A stretch of DNA of 64,000 nt from assembly GCF_020085105.1 (NCBI RefSeq), contig NC_058063.1:11189651-11253650 (forward strand), in the 5' to 3' direction. The stretch's first letter is position 1. Every line of letters begins with the position of its first letter. Position numbers and translations under genes: made by a program. Shown one piece after another: positions 24,643 to 36,705 of this stretch. Source of the DNA: Siniperca chuatsi. Taxonomy: Eukaryota > Chordata > Actinopteri > Centrarchiformes > Sinipercidae. The notes under the pieces are model-generated. The model saw nothing but the letters and a program-made list of their open reading frames with translations, did no database searches and was not told where the DNA came from.

Positions 24643-27600
24643 ATGTTTCGGTGCTGCTTTTTGGTGCTTGTGGGCGCGGTGGTCGTGAGCGCTCAGTTCC
24701 CCAGAGAGTGTGTGACACCCGAAGGGCTCAGGAGTGGACGGTGCTGTCCGTCGCCCTCTGGACTCATTAACGACCCGTGTGGCTCCAGCACGGGGCGCGG
24801 ACAGTGCGTGCCAATCACGGTGGACGCGCGCCCGCACGGCCCTCAGTACCCGCACGACGGACGGGATGATCGGGAACGATGGCCTATCCGTTTCTTCAAC
24901 GGTACCTGTCAGTGTAACGGAAACTTCAGCGGTTATAACTGCGGCCGCTGCAGACACGGATGGACAGGGGCCAACTGTGACCAGAGAGTTTCTGTTGGTA
25001 AGTGCGCGTCCTCGGGGAAGTCTGGGGAAATATTCAAATAATAATGTTATAGTTAGGAGAGACGTCATAGCCAGCAAATCTGGGAGCAGTCCTTTAGGAC
25101 ACCCAATTAACGTATTTTGGCCCATTTAATGTTGATTTAACTATATATATTGGACAAAGACAGATTATTTGACCAAAAATCTATTCAAATTAGGGTTCAA
25201 TGAAAAAAGCTTAAATCGGCACAGCCTTGAAACTTAGAAAAAGGCATTTGATTACAATATTAATCGATTAAAACTGCCACATTTTCTGTACTTCTTTTCT
25301 CATTCAGTCATTAAAAACTGATCCCCAATTAACGCATGACTGATTGAGTTAATCCACTTTTCCCTCTGCTATAATCCCCCCAGTAAGGAGAAACGTGATG
25401 CAGCTCAGCGCGGACGAGAAGCGTGCGTTCGTGAACGCGCTGGACCAGGCCAAGCGCACGGTGCACCCCGACCTGGTGATCGCCACGCGGCGCTATTCGG
25501 AGATCTTCGGGCCTGACGGGAACACCATGCAGTTCGAGAACATCACCATCTACAATTACTTCGTGTGGTCCCACTACTTCTCGGTCAGCAAGACGTTCCT
25601 GGGTGCGGGACAGGCCAGTTTCGGGGGAGTGGACTTCTCACACGAGGGGCCCGGTTTTGTTACTTGGCACAGGTACCACCTGCTGCAGCTGGAGCGAGAC
25701 ATGCAGGTAAGATACTGCATAAAGAGGGGTGATTACACACACACGGCTCTGCTGTGATGGGGTATTTTAAGAAAAAGAAAATAATCAAATAGATTTTATA
25801 TGTGGTTTCCTGAGAGTAATCGCCACCTGACTGTTTATCCACGTTTCATTTACCAACAAATCGCCGACAACCCAACTCGTTTGTTTTACGTTATGCGTTT
25901 CCCCACAACTGTATTCACTAACAAAGACCATGCCAATCGTGCGGTGTAAAAGGCAGTTTATTTGGATTGCCGTGAGAAGTGAGAGAAAGGGGTTCATATA
26001 GGCATGTACTGGTGATTGGTTTAGAGAGGCGTGGTCTTGTTCCTGAGCCTTAGTTATTATAACTTAATTTGGCGAGGAAATCATAACTGACGACGCAATT
26101 TCACGCTTTAATAGGCCAGCTGCGCGCAAATTGTGATTTTAGGCACTGTAATTCGATTTGATCCGCACACCATCGTTTTGGAAACGACAACAGTATTGAA
26201 CAGAGCTTTAGTGAGAGGAGTTATTAAACTGCACCAATCGCCTTCCCTCCCAGCATAGAGTTGGTATAATTATTATATCCATCCAGTTTTTGGTACACAC
26301 TCTTGCAAGCACAGCAGTTGAAGCTGCTGTGTGGTTTTGAAACTCTGACAGATTGTTGGACCCCTGCTGAGAAACTCCATCCTTAGCCTGTTTATCGTTA
26401 AGATGTGCTCCCTAATTAGTCACTCATTTTTTTTCCCTACTCGACAGGCACACTTTGAGGGAGAGTGCTAAATGTCTGGCTGCAGCTTAACAGCTCACTC
26501 TTTTAACGTGTGTTAGTGGCGGGGCTCATGAGCAGTAGTTAGGATCCATTTGTACTTTTGTGATCAAAGAGTTTCAGAATGGGATTTAGTAACTTTGTAA
26601 TGCTTTTTCAATGGGAAAAAAGTAAAGTGATTGACAGGTGTGCAGAGAGTCTGTGTTCCCTTTAGCTGGGTGAATAACTGTACGTATGAATCCTGTGTTT
26701 ACACGAGTTACGGGCAAACTCCAAAAAGTGTGGTTTCCTGATATTGCAGGTTTAAAACCTTGGTTCTCTGGCTGTGGCTCCTAGCCATGATCTTCGCATT
26801 CCCAAACTCTAACTCAGCCAGCCTTTCAATTATTTATTTCAAACAACCAGGACATGCTGCAAGACCCCTCCTTCGCCCTGCCCTACTGGAACTTTGCCAT
26901 CGGCGGAAGCACATGTGACATCTGCACAGATGACCTGATGGGAGCCAGGAGCAGCTTTGACATGAATTCCCTGAGCGCCAACTCCATCTTCTCCCAGTGG
27001 AGGGTCATCTGTGAGAGCGTAGCAGACTATGACACACTGGGAACCATCTGCAACAGTAAGACCATTGTTTATTTACCATGGCATACACGCCAGTGGTGTT
27101 ACACTTAAGCTCTTTATTCTTTAAGTGCAGAGAAATTGCATTGAAGTCTTTCTTATTTGGTTCCTTCCAGGCACTGAGACCTCTCCCATCAGAAGGAACC
27201 CAGCAGGAAATGTCAACAGGCCGATGGTCCAGCGTCTCCCAGAGCCCCAGGATGTGGCGGACTGTCTGCAGGTTAACACTTTTGACACACCGCCGTACTA
27301 CTCCACCTCCTCTGAAAGCTTCAGAAACACAATTGAAGGTGACTGCAAAGATATTTCTTTCTCTATCTGTCTTGCATACAGTTTTTTCTACCTTTTTACA
27401 TACAGTGTTTCTGCACGTCCTTATGCGTTTTCATGTTGTTTCGGCAGGCTACAGTGCCCCCCAGGGGAACTATGACCCCGTGGTGAGGAGCCTCCACAAC
27501 CTGGCCCATCTGTTCCTGAATGGGACAGGAGGACAAACTCATCTCTCACCCAATGACCCTATCTTCGTCCTCCTCCACACCTACACCGACGCTATATTTG

Positions 27601-28194
27601 ATGAGTGGTTGAGGAGACACAGTCCAGGTGTTTTAGCAACAGAATTTAAAAACCACTTGTTATTGTTGTTTCCTTTATAATCCCTCCATATTTTACTGCT
27701 TTATTGTTAGCATGATGAGCTTTTAGGCTAACCTCAAGTATTTCTTGACAGATTCAGCTGTGTATCCGGAAGAAAATGCCCCTATTGGTCACAACAGGGG
27801 CTACAACATGGTGCCTTTCTGGCCTCCAGTGACCAACGCTGAGATGTTTGTGACTGCCCCTGAAAATCTTGGTTACTCTTATGAAGCTGAATGGCCAGGT
27901 ATTCATTTTGGATTACTTATCACATTTTTGTGGGTCTGTTTTCAGATCTTGCCTTCAAATAAATGCAGTTGATGAAGGTAATAATCGTCCACTTCTACCT
28001 TTCCAGGTCAAGCTTTCACTGTGACCGAAATCATCACCATGGCAATAGTCGCTGCCCTCGTGATCGTCGCAGTCATTTTCGCCGCCACCACATGTGCCGT
28101 GCGTGCCCGGTCTTACAAGATGGAGGGCCACCAGCCTCTGCTTGGGGATCAGTACCAGCGCTACGACGATGAGAAAAGCCAATCTGTAGTCTAA
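24643..28194 (+). CDS. tyrp1: Tyrosinase-related protein 1 (7 coding exons)
   Basis: Melanosomal type I membrane glycoprotein of the tyrosinase family, acting late in eumelanin synthesis. Exons: 24643-24997, 25384-25706, 26851-27055, 27171-27338, 27448-27627, 27752-27898, 28007-28194. All introns are GT-AG and the frame is open for 521 aa; human has 537. Residues 1-17 form a signal peptide. A Cys-rich EGF-like part follows (about 23-113, with [17 protein letters not shown]). The metal-A histidines are H182, H205 and H214; the metal-B histidines are H367, H371 and H394. These correspond to human 192/215/224 and 377/381/404 as I recall them. One transmembrane helix spans about 467-490. The tail has a QPLL sorting motif (502-505) and ends QSVV. 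The start ATG has A at -3 and gives the signal peptide. DATRR-like and PIRRNPAGN segments favour TYRP1 over TYR or DCT. Whether this is tyrp1a or tyrp1b is undetermined. The family call is very secure. Confidence 0.97.
25707..26850 (+). other. tyrp1: tyrp1 intron 2 (largest intron)
   Basis: A phase-0 intron of 1144 bp between the metal-A exon and the DICTDD exon, donor GTAAGA and acceptor AACAACCAG. I recognise no transposon in it. The remaining tyrp1 introns are about 110-390 bp. Confidence 0.85.
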
Positions 28195-28540
28195 GATCAG
28201 CGTTCAAACCTCTTCTCTTTACTTTTACAGTGACACAGCTGCGCAGTTTGTTAAAGTCTGAATCTGTTCTCACCGAAGAGCATGTGTAGATTCTTGAATG
28301 CTACAACGTGATAGGAAGTAATCTTTTTGCTGCATTCATGTCCCTCTGTCAAAAGCTGGTGTAGTTAATTTGTCTTTACAAATAGTACAGATGTGAACAA
28401 TTACTTTTACAGTTCCACAATGAACACAAAGCACCAACTAAAGATGCATTTTTGTAATGGACTATGGCTTTGGAAAGATCCAATCTTTGTCATTTTGAGA
28501 TTTCAGGAAAATTAGAAAATGGAAAATGTGTTCAAATAAA
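28195..28540 (+). terminator. tyrp1: tyrp1 3' UTR and poly(A) signal
   Basis: The first canonical AATAAA after the stop is at 28535-28540, giving a 3' UTR of about 360 bp. A later AATAAA at 29423-29428 could support a longer form that would reach close to lurap1l. Confidence 0.6.
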
Positions 28541-29841
28541 GTGAACATGGACAACTGAAGTGTTGGTGTGAGTGATGCCACCAGGTGGTGCTGAACCAGG
28601 CTTTTTAGAAAGACCTGTCAGTATTCAGCAGTGATGCCTTCTGTAGTTCAGTGTTTGATGTTTCACTTAAAACGTGATCACTTGTAAAGAATGTAGATTC
28701 TGATAAGATATTCCGAATGTTTTGTAACTTTCTGAACAAGTAATAGAGTAATACGACAATAATACAGGCAAAATAATTAAAAACTACACTTACAGGTCTG
28801 TAACTTCTACCACGTTTTAGGCTATAGCATTTTCTGTGTTTTTATGACTTCACAGTTTAGTTTAGTTGCACAATGGCATCACAGAAGTGAAGTGTTAGTA
28901 ATTGTTGTAAAATACACTGCCCATGTAACAGAGCCGTAACGTCCACAAGGGGGTGCAACAGTTAAATTTCTGAAACTCTGCATGTACTTGTTAAGAGAGA
29001 TCTACTTTGGAGTGGACCTGTTTTTGTTTTTTAAGGACGTGTTAAGATAAATTGATCCAAATGGCCTTAAATGTTTTTAATGAATGAAGAGTTAAAACGA
29101 AAAAACAGGGGTGGTCATTCAGAAGAAATGTAGCGAAATGCAGAGTGGCAGCAGGTTGTAATAAGACCTTACTTAACTGTGTACTTGCAGGATCTGCAGC
29201 TTTTTTCCCCCTTTTTTTTGTATTTTTTTTTTACTAAATTTGTGTGAATGATCATGAATGCTGTTCTGTTTTTACATGTATGCCTTTGCCAAAAAGCTGC
29301 TGGATCTGGGTGCATGCCAAATTATTAAAACGATTACATTTTACGCCTACACAGTGGTTTGTTGGACTTTACACTGACACCCATGTGATTAAAACATTAA
29401 TAAACGTAGATATACATATATGAATAAATAGCCTGTAGGTCTAGCCAGTGTATTCACTGTTCTCCGTATTTCAAACCTGTTCACCTGTCTGGTGTCTGGT
29501 TTCAGAGGAAGCTCCCTTATGGGAGGGTCTACGGAGAGCACGTTGCCCCATTACTGGCCAGACGCTTCAATGGGAGGTCTGTTGATGTAAGAGCGGTGCA
29601 GTGGTTCCAGTGTAAAGTGTTTTTGGCTCAACACTTCATTCTGTGAGCTGGTTGAATAAAGTTGTCAAGAGAGCACGCTTGTTGCAACTTTTCGCTACTG
29701 AACTCCTCTGTGGATAAAGCTCGCGCGCGTCCCCCCCCAACAAGTCACTGGGAGTATCTCCGAGCTCGCGGCTCTGTAATTTGCTCCTCTGCCTGCTCCA
29801 AATCATACACTGAAAACGTGTAATCCTTCTGACAGTCTGCA
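28541..29841 (+). promoter_or_regulatory. tyrp1-lurap1l spacer with lurap1l promoter region
   Basis: About 1.3 kb between the tyrp1 poly(A) signal and the lurap1l ATG. The final 150 bp are richer in CpG (GCTCGCGCGCGTCC near 29719-29732, then a C run), as in many non-tissue-restricted promoters. There is no clear TATA box. A T-rich block lies at 29202-29235. Confidence 0.4.
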
Positions 29842-32800
29842 ATGGACGAGGATAACAACGTCTTGCCTGAGTTGAAGGATATAGAGACAAAATTGGGTAG
29901 AAAAGTCCCGGATAGTCTCATTCGTTCTCTTGTTGGAGGAAAACATCACGACGAGCACGAGAAGTTGGCAGCACCGCATTTAGTGAACTGCAAAGTGTTA
30001 AATTGTAATAATTCTGCGGACTTGAAAAGACTGGAGAGCAAAATGCTATTCCTCAAGCAAGAAATGGTAAGCGTCTTTTTTTTCTGTGACATCTTTAACT
30101 GAACGAGCTGTTAAGCGATAGTTACAGTAGCTTTTAAAGAAAAGGTGCTAATTGTTAAATAGCCCTGAATACTACAAAGCATATGGTATGCTAAATGCAG
30201 ACACAGCTAAAAACAAAATAGATACAGTTTCGCTTTTATGTTTGTTTTAATCATCTGTTTAAAGTTTACAGACTTGTAATCATAAGCTAGGTCACTAATA
30301 CTTAACTGTACAGTTGTTATTTATCTACAAACGTTCAAATGAAAGAAAAAATGAATATGACTGTATGCACAAGCCAACTAATGCCTATTTAGCATAGTTT
30401 CATGTCAGATAAGTTCACATTTGAATGTGTCTGCTCTCGCAACTGTGTTACATTTATTAGCAACCAAGCCGGGGCTCACAGGAAATGTCTGCTCGATGCA
30501 AAACAGATCAGCACGTGCTTGTTAAATGCAAAGTCCCAGTGATGAGTGTTTCATTGAAATTAAATAGCACTGTGAAACCTGTCAGTAGGTGATAGCAAGT
30601 CACACCTACAGTGAGCAGAGACCTTTGTTGATGTACCCTCCTCGACCCCCAACCCCAACCCCCCACTTCACGATTACATAATTTTATCTGCTAACACTCA
30701 CCATTAAATTCTTTTCAAATGTCATGCTCCTTAGACTGAAGCGTTGTTAGATCCAGGGTCACAGAAAACCCCCATTTTAAGTAAGGTCACTAAAGGTATA
30801 TTAGGATTCTGGAGCAGATGGCCTAGTTGACCGAGTTTTGCAGACTGCAGTAGGGCTGCATCATGGCGGCAGACTGACCAATCACCCAGAGAGTCTGCGT
30901 TGATAGGCTTAATTTATGTTGATGTGAAGGAGCAGTTGACACCTCTACCTGGCACATTTTGTATTTGCAAATGTAACAACCCTTGGTTCAGTTTGCTTGA
31001 GTTTCAACCTGAATTGTCACATTTACCAACAGTCATGTCACATTTTAATTGTGCTGCTATGAGAAAAAAAAAACCTAATTGACTTTAAAGAACTCATTTA
31101 GTGTAATTCCATTAGTAGCCTCTTATTGTTAGACGGCTCATTTGGGCCATCTTGGGCTTCCCTGTTTTTGTGGCTCCCTTCACAGCTTAATCACTAATCC
31201 AATCAGACTGCTCTGTTTTGGTGTGCACAAGTCTGCTAGTCACACACACACACCTTTGGCAACATCATTGTGTTTAGGTTTTACATTATTTGTTGAGAGG
31301 CTGAAATAATCTTACAGCCTATCAAAGCAGCAAATGAACTCACAGAAATGTGCTGTTCCCAAAAAGGTTAGGGACCAGCGCTTATTATTTTAACATGACA
31401 AATTGAACATGTTGTTGTAGGTTTAGTGTTACTATCCAGAACAAACAAAATTCTGCCACACTAATTGTGTTTCCTAAACTCATTTTGTGATGCCATCCCA
31501 CTGGTGACATCTTATTAACGTAAGATTCCAATATGATTCCATCTGCTCAGCTTCCTTTTGTGTATAAAGCGGGTGGTTATACTCACAAAACAAACACACC
31601 GGCAGCAATATGAGCTAAAGAAAGGCTGTTGTATCAAGCCAGCTGTCTGAAACACTGTACCAGCCCTGTCTGCCTTCATCTGCATCAATACATTTAGAAT
31701 GCAGCAGGCTGTTACAGCTGTCCTTTTACCATTTTTCATTCTGACTGGGTGTTTGTCACCCAGTAGATACAGGGGACTCCATAGGCTGTCCTCTTCCATC
31801 CCCAGTCAATGGCATGGTTTGTCATGGCAGGGAGTTAAATCAATGGCCATACTGTGTAAAGTAGGCATATTATTCAGAATTCTGTATGCAGACTGTTTCC
31901 TGGCTGTGCTGTTACACAAGTAGTGCAAGTCCTTTTTCCGGTGCCACATAGTTAAGTCTTTTTGTTCACAACAAAGCCTGATAGGCTAAACAAAATAGAA
32001 AATAGTGTTCTAGACTTGGTAAGACATTAGAATTCTGTGTGCTATTCTTATATCTATTTGTTTAACACAAGGCTACAGCAGAGGGGTAGCTTAAGCTCAG
32101 CTTAGTTTAACAATTTCGTGAACATGCACAGTGACTTCCTGGAATCTCCTGGCAATGGCACGTTAACGACAAAACTCCACGAAGCTACTGCTCCTGGCCA
32201 AGAAATAGTCTGGCACACAACCCTCTGTAACACGTGTCAATAAGTGAGTTTAAGAGGTGCTGGTTGGTGCATTTTGTTACCTTTGGACAGAGCCATGCTA
32301 GCTGTTTACTGTCTGTACGTTAAGCTAAGATAAGCAGCTGTTGCTGTAGCCTCATATTTAATGGACTGACGTGAGAGTCAGTCTAACTCTCCACAAGAAG
32401 GTGAATGAGCGTATTTCCCAAAATGTCGAACTATTCCTTTAAATTCTGCATCATCCTTAAGTACCATGACCTGACGGGGACGTTTTTCTCCAACTCATAG
32501 GCACACCTGCGAGCCATTGATGTGAAGCTGATGCAGCAGCTTATGTCAATCAACGAGGGCATCGAGTCCATCCGTTGGATGATCGAAGACAAAGGAGGCG
32601 TGGCCAGCCAAGAGGGCAGCCTGACGGGCAGCTTGTACAGCCTGTCAGACAGCCAGGACGGAACCTCACTGCGAGGCAGCTTCAGCAGCTTGAATGATGC
32701 TAACAGTGACGGGCTAGATGGTCTGTCTGTGGGTAGTTACTTGGACACTCTAGCAGAGGACCTCTCGGACGACCCTTCACCTACGGATCTTGACTGTTTT

Positions 32801-32890
32801 GTAGATAAAACAGTCATTGATAGTGATGCTTTCAGCAAATCACCACTGAAACTCAGGGTGGAATCAGATGAATACTACTGCTTTGGATAA
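29842..32890 (+). CDS. lurap1l: Leucine-rich adaptor protein 1-like (2 coding exons)
   Basis: Exons 29842-30066 (75 codons) and 32501-32890 (129 codons plus stop), with a phase-0 GT-AG intron of 2434 bp. The product is 204 aa, close to the family's length. The N-terminus has KDIETKLGRKVPDSLIRSL, characteristic of LURAP1/LURAP1L. A Leu-rich helical stretch (about residues 58-104) crosses the splice junction and looks like a coiled coil. Ser/Gly-rich SLTGSLYSL and GLDGLSVGSYLDTLAED segments follow, and the C-terminus is acidic, ending DEYYCFG. The paralogue LURAP1 links MRCK kinase to myosin-18A in actomyosin control; whether LURAP1L does the same is not established here. The position between tyrp1 and mpdz, as in human, supports LURAP1L rather than LURAP1. 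Confidence 0.93.
30067..32500 (+). other. lurap1l: lurap1l intron 1
   Basis: 2434-bp intron, donor GTAAGC and acceptor CAACTCATAG. Apart from the repeat at 32085-32443, no exon or strong element is seen. Short CA and poly-A tracts occur near 31223 and 31067. Confidence 0.8.
32085..32443 (+). repeat. Dispersed fish repeat ending GTCGAACTATTCCTTTAA
   Basis: Words in order: CATGCTAGCTGTTTACTG, AAGCTAAGATAAGCAGCTG, TGTAGCCTCATATTTAA, TCTAACTCTCCACAAGAAGG, GCGTATTTCCCAAAATGTCG, AACTATTCCTTTAA. I recognise the 3' half as a very common teleost repeat whose reverse terminus is TTAAAGGAATAGTTC. The left border is uncertain. It lies only 57 bp upstream of lurap1l exon 2. Confidence 0.7.
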
Positions 32891-33216
32891 TGATAAGCTA
32901 AACACGGTGGTTACAGAGACTACTGAGATTTTTTGCGAAGAAAGATTTAAATAATAACATGGACAAATTAACACAGCTGTCAGATTATTTTTCCCACATG
33001 CTTTACATTTTTCTTATTATAGCAACCCCCAAGAGGTTGGCAAAGAGTTACCAAATGACTCATGTTACTTTTTACCTTGAAACCAGCTTCCTTAAGTTGT
33101 GGATTGAACACACCTCATCAAACCATTGTCACTTAATGTCACACCAAATGCAAGTGAAAACATCTTAACAATTCATTATGTCTTAATATATTATCATGCA
33201 GGTCAATAAAAATAAA
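32891..33216 (+). terminator. lurap1l: lurap1l 3' UTR and tandem poly(A) signals
   Basis: Two adjacent AATAAA hexamers at 33205-33210 and 33211-33216 lie about 315 bp after the stop, the first canonical signals downstream of it. Confidence 0.6.
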
Positions 33217-33602
33217 AAGTCGCTCTGTTTGTAATGATAGTATTTATTTTTTGTAGTTATCCAGCAGTTTTTTCCCCCAGAGTACTTCTTAGCTTAAAAT
33301 TAAGGGGGAAGATGGGTGGATAAAAGCAGCTGAACAGCAGATTTGCTTCTTTATCTGTGTAAAATTAGACTTCGACTACCTGATCTAAGTAAAGGAGTAG
33401 ATTAGGATTTAGCAGCTATTTGGGGAAATTGGACATTTTATGCCGAGTGATTCAAGAGGGTAAACTGTTTAAAGTGGTAAGTTCAAGTGTTACAGCAAGT
33501 GCAATTTACTTCATTGCCAAATTCTGAGCACCACCTACTTGTTAAGCTTTTAATTATTTTTACTTACATGTTTTGAGTGATGGAAGTTCCTAAGCTAAAC
33601 CC

Positions 33603-33633
33603 CACTCTGCAATGGTCCTACCATTGCAGAGTG
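33603..33633. repeat. Perfect 14-bp hairpin with 3-nt loop
   Basis: CACTCTGCAATGGT, loop CCT, then ACCATTGCAGAGTG, with no mismatch. It lies in intergenic DNA about 390 bp after the lurap1l poly(A) signals. Confidence 0.9.
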
Positions 33634-36589
33634 TACACACAAAAGATTATTAGCACATTCAAAGCACATATGCTTAACTGAAAACCAAAGCAATTTGATT
33701 GTCTGATAGATAATTGAGGCCTGAGGCAAAACCCTGTTAACACCAGATGGGAGATTTGATGACGGTGGACATTTGTGAAACACATGTTTACTTTGTGGGC
33801 ACATTTTAATTCTCTGTTGTCAAAAAACTAGAGCTATACATTGCTTTACATTCATTTGTTTCCTTATGCTGATTTGTTTGACATTTGTATTTTATGTTGC
33901 CTGCTTTTGAAAGAAAAAAAAGTTGCCATTGATTGCTGTTGATTTTGTTGTGGAAATGAAATAATATATTGTGATTTTCCTCTGCCTCACATTGTGTAAG
34001 TTTTTAATACAAAAAACACATAGTAACTGTTACCTGTTTTTTAGAAACAAAAAAAAAACAGTTCACTGACCCTGTTATGGAATGTTAATGAGATGGAAAA
34101 TGAACATTATGGTGGTTTCCTTATTTGGAAAATTTCACTTAAGAATAATCTATTAATAATGAAGCCAGGCTTTGTGGTGCCCTGTGTAATGTGGCATACA
34201 AAATTACACAATTAATTCACTTTGTCACTCCATGTCACTTTCCTTCTGATAAAATACAAAGCCAGGAAGATGATTCTAAATTCGGCAAATTGTTGCTTAT
34301 TTGTGCCCTTTTGAAAGTCCCAAGCTATTAGCAGAGGAATGCCATTCGGGATAATATTTAGGATGCCATGCCAAGTGTTATCACAGATGAGGAATCACGT
34401 TAGCAAAAGCTCATGAGTATCTATCATGTGAGTGCAATGCTCAAAAATGAGACAGAATTGAAATGTCAGTCATGCAGAATATTTGATGGTCTGCTATTTT
34501 ATTTTCATTTTCATGCATCTCACTAGCTTCTTATCTTTCATGTGATAATTGAAGTTCCAGACAGGAACACAGGGAAAGTCATTATAGGAAAGATGAGAAC
34601 CTTGGTCTCTTTGGCTTGCAAATGAATGAGTGGCCATGGGGCACAGAACTTAGTAGTTCTCAGACTGGGATCTGACATCAGGCTTTGGAAATGCTGCCTT
34701 GTTGGATTAGTCCTCAATTATTCACTTTGTCCATAGTCCACTCAGTCTCGTTTTAGGATCTCATCTTATTGGAACTACTGTAGCTTTCATGAAATCATGG
34801 ATGAAGGATTTTGTGGCTGTTTTCTGAATGCCTGACAGTCTTCTTGCATGATATGAACTGCACAGAATAACAAGATTGGACACAAAGGACACTTTTAGTG
34901 TTATATTAGTTCCAGACAGATATAATCACTTTATCCAGGCACATTAAGCGTGCTTGTAACTTTGTCTCTCTCCAAGTGCAAAGCAGTTTTATTTGGTTTT
35001 ATGCTGCCTTTCCTTATCTCTACCTCCAAGAGGCTTTGGCAAGCTTAAGCTCCCTGTCAAGCTCAACCGGGCTGAGGCCACTAAACCAAACAGCCTTGTG
35101 AATGGCAGCATGACCTCCTTGTCAGCAATTCAATTAAAAACCCAAAACGTTGTCTCTACTTCCCCAAATTTCATGTAACCATGTCATGACTGACTAATGT
35201 CCCTCAGGGGAAAGTGTTGAAACTAGAGCTAGTGGCCTTTAAATAATTGGACATACAGAACAGGTTCTGCAAGTTTATAATAGGTATGAGTCAAAATTCC
35301 TGAGCGGCATGGTACACTACACATAAACAGAAGTTGCCTTTTAGGCCTTTGTCTGGCCTTATGAGTGTACATTTCCTACATGAAAGGGAGAACTAGTTGA
35401 CACAGCCTTTGTGGTGAAGACAAGTGCTGTCTTTCACCAAATCATCCAGGCACATTTGAGAAAATGGACGTTTTGCTCCAACTGCAAGCTTAAACTTACA
35501 TTTTTCCTCATTCCAGCCAAGAACAAAGTACATATTACCATATAACTGTTCTGCTTAGAAAGTGAGAAAGAAAACCAACCATCAGTTTACACTACAGTCA
35601 AGTGAAGTTACTCAAAGTTTGTCAAATTCTTCTGTCAGCAATTATAGTCACCCTGTTCTGAGGGTGAATGACATCTAGGCTTTGTGGAAAGCAAACAAAG
35701 GGAAAATCATCTGCAGTCCCCTGCGTTTGGGAGCAGAGTGCAAAACAATGATTTATTCATTCTCTTAGTTAGCCCTCAGTTACTTCAATTTAGCACAAAT
35801 AATTGCACTGATGTACAGTCGAGACAGCAGCTTCCAGCAGGCATTCATTAGCAAATAAGACACTGACTGGGGTTGGGCTTGTGCCACAAGATGAAGGGAA
35901 ACCAGTACTGTCTGGTATCTGGGAAACTGTCACCATGCTACCAAATGAGGATACAGGATATGGGATACTGGAGAAGGTTTTTGGGGGGGGTCAAAAGAGC
36001 CATAGACACAGTGGTGTGACAGGAAACCACAGATACCAAGTAAATATACACAACTGTCAAGTTACTTTATTCTGGTTTAATAAGGCTTTCTCTCTCTGGG
36101 CCTCTGGTTTGTTTCACAGTTGTATTAGTTTTCCAACAACTTTAAATAGACTGGAGAACTCTATAAACATTGCTGTTGTATTAAAGAGAATGTAAGTCTT
36201 GTGCATAACATGGTGGATGTTTGCGATGACTCCGTGTGCTACGCAGTCATGCTAAGACTTGTGATGGATGTAGCACATTAGATCCACTATGTCAGCCTCA
36301 TTACATTTCCAGACACGAGGAGCTCCATGTTGGGAGATTTATGAAGCCGTGGAAAACTTAATAAGGCCTGTCCCAGAGCATGAATATCTTGTTTCGTCTA
36401 GGAAAAATACTTAATGAATGTCAAAGTTAGCCACAGCCCTAATGTTGTGCTTCACATGAGATATTCTGCACCACCGATGCGATGATAGCGTTCAACTTCA
36501 GACCAAGCAAATACTTCATTCTGAGTAGATTATTACATAAGTGGAAATCATATGTTTACCTTATTTATTTATGTTTTTAAATTATTTGT
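33634..36589. other. Intergenic DNA, no gene seen
   Basis: Convergent intergenic space between lurap1l and mpdz. ORFs of 60-105 codons here show no protein-family resemblance. A run of eight G lies near 35982-35989. Confidence 0.5.
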
Positions 36590-36705
36590 TGGGGCTTTTT
36601 GTCTTTATTTTGAGAGTGCAGTTAAAGATAGGAAAGGAGGGCGCAAGGGGATGGCATGCAGCAAAGGGCCGCGGGATCTACCAGGTGAGCCACTGGGGCG
36701 CCCCA
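36590..36705 (-). mobile_element. Degraded SINE-like repeat with internal deletion
   Basis: On the minus strand it starts GGGGCGCCCCAGTGGCTCAC and CTGGTAGATC, an A-box-like start (TGGCTCACCTGG). It then jumps to GCGGCCCTTTGCTGCATGCC, which in the family I remember lies after the B box. The B-box segment is missing from this copy. The tail (TAACTGCACTCTC, AAATAAAGAC) fits the same family. Confidence 0.55.

Noticed and set aside
24532..25125. 197-aa ORF antisense to tyrp1 exon 1
   Set aside because: Shadow of the CpG-rich tyrp1 coding exon; the sense frame matches TYRP1 throughout.
24734..25129. 131-aa ORF in another frame over tyrp1 exon 1
   Set aside because: Overlaps the true frame and runs into the intron.
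32446..32500. Coding extension upstream of lurap1l exon 2
   Set aside because: The frame is explained by the acceptor at 32500 and exon 1 joins in phase 0 to the conserved helix.
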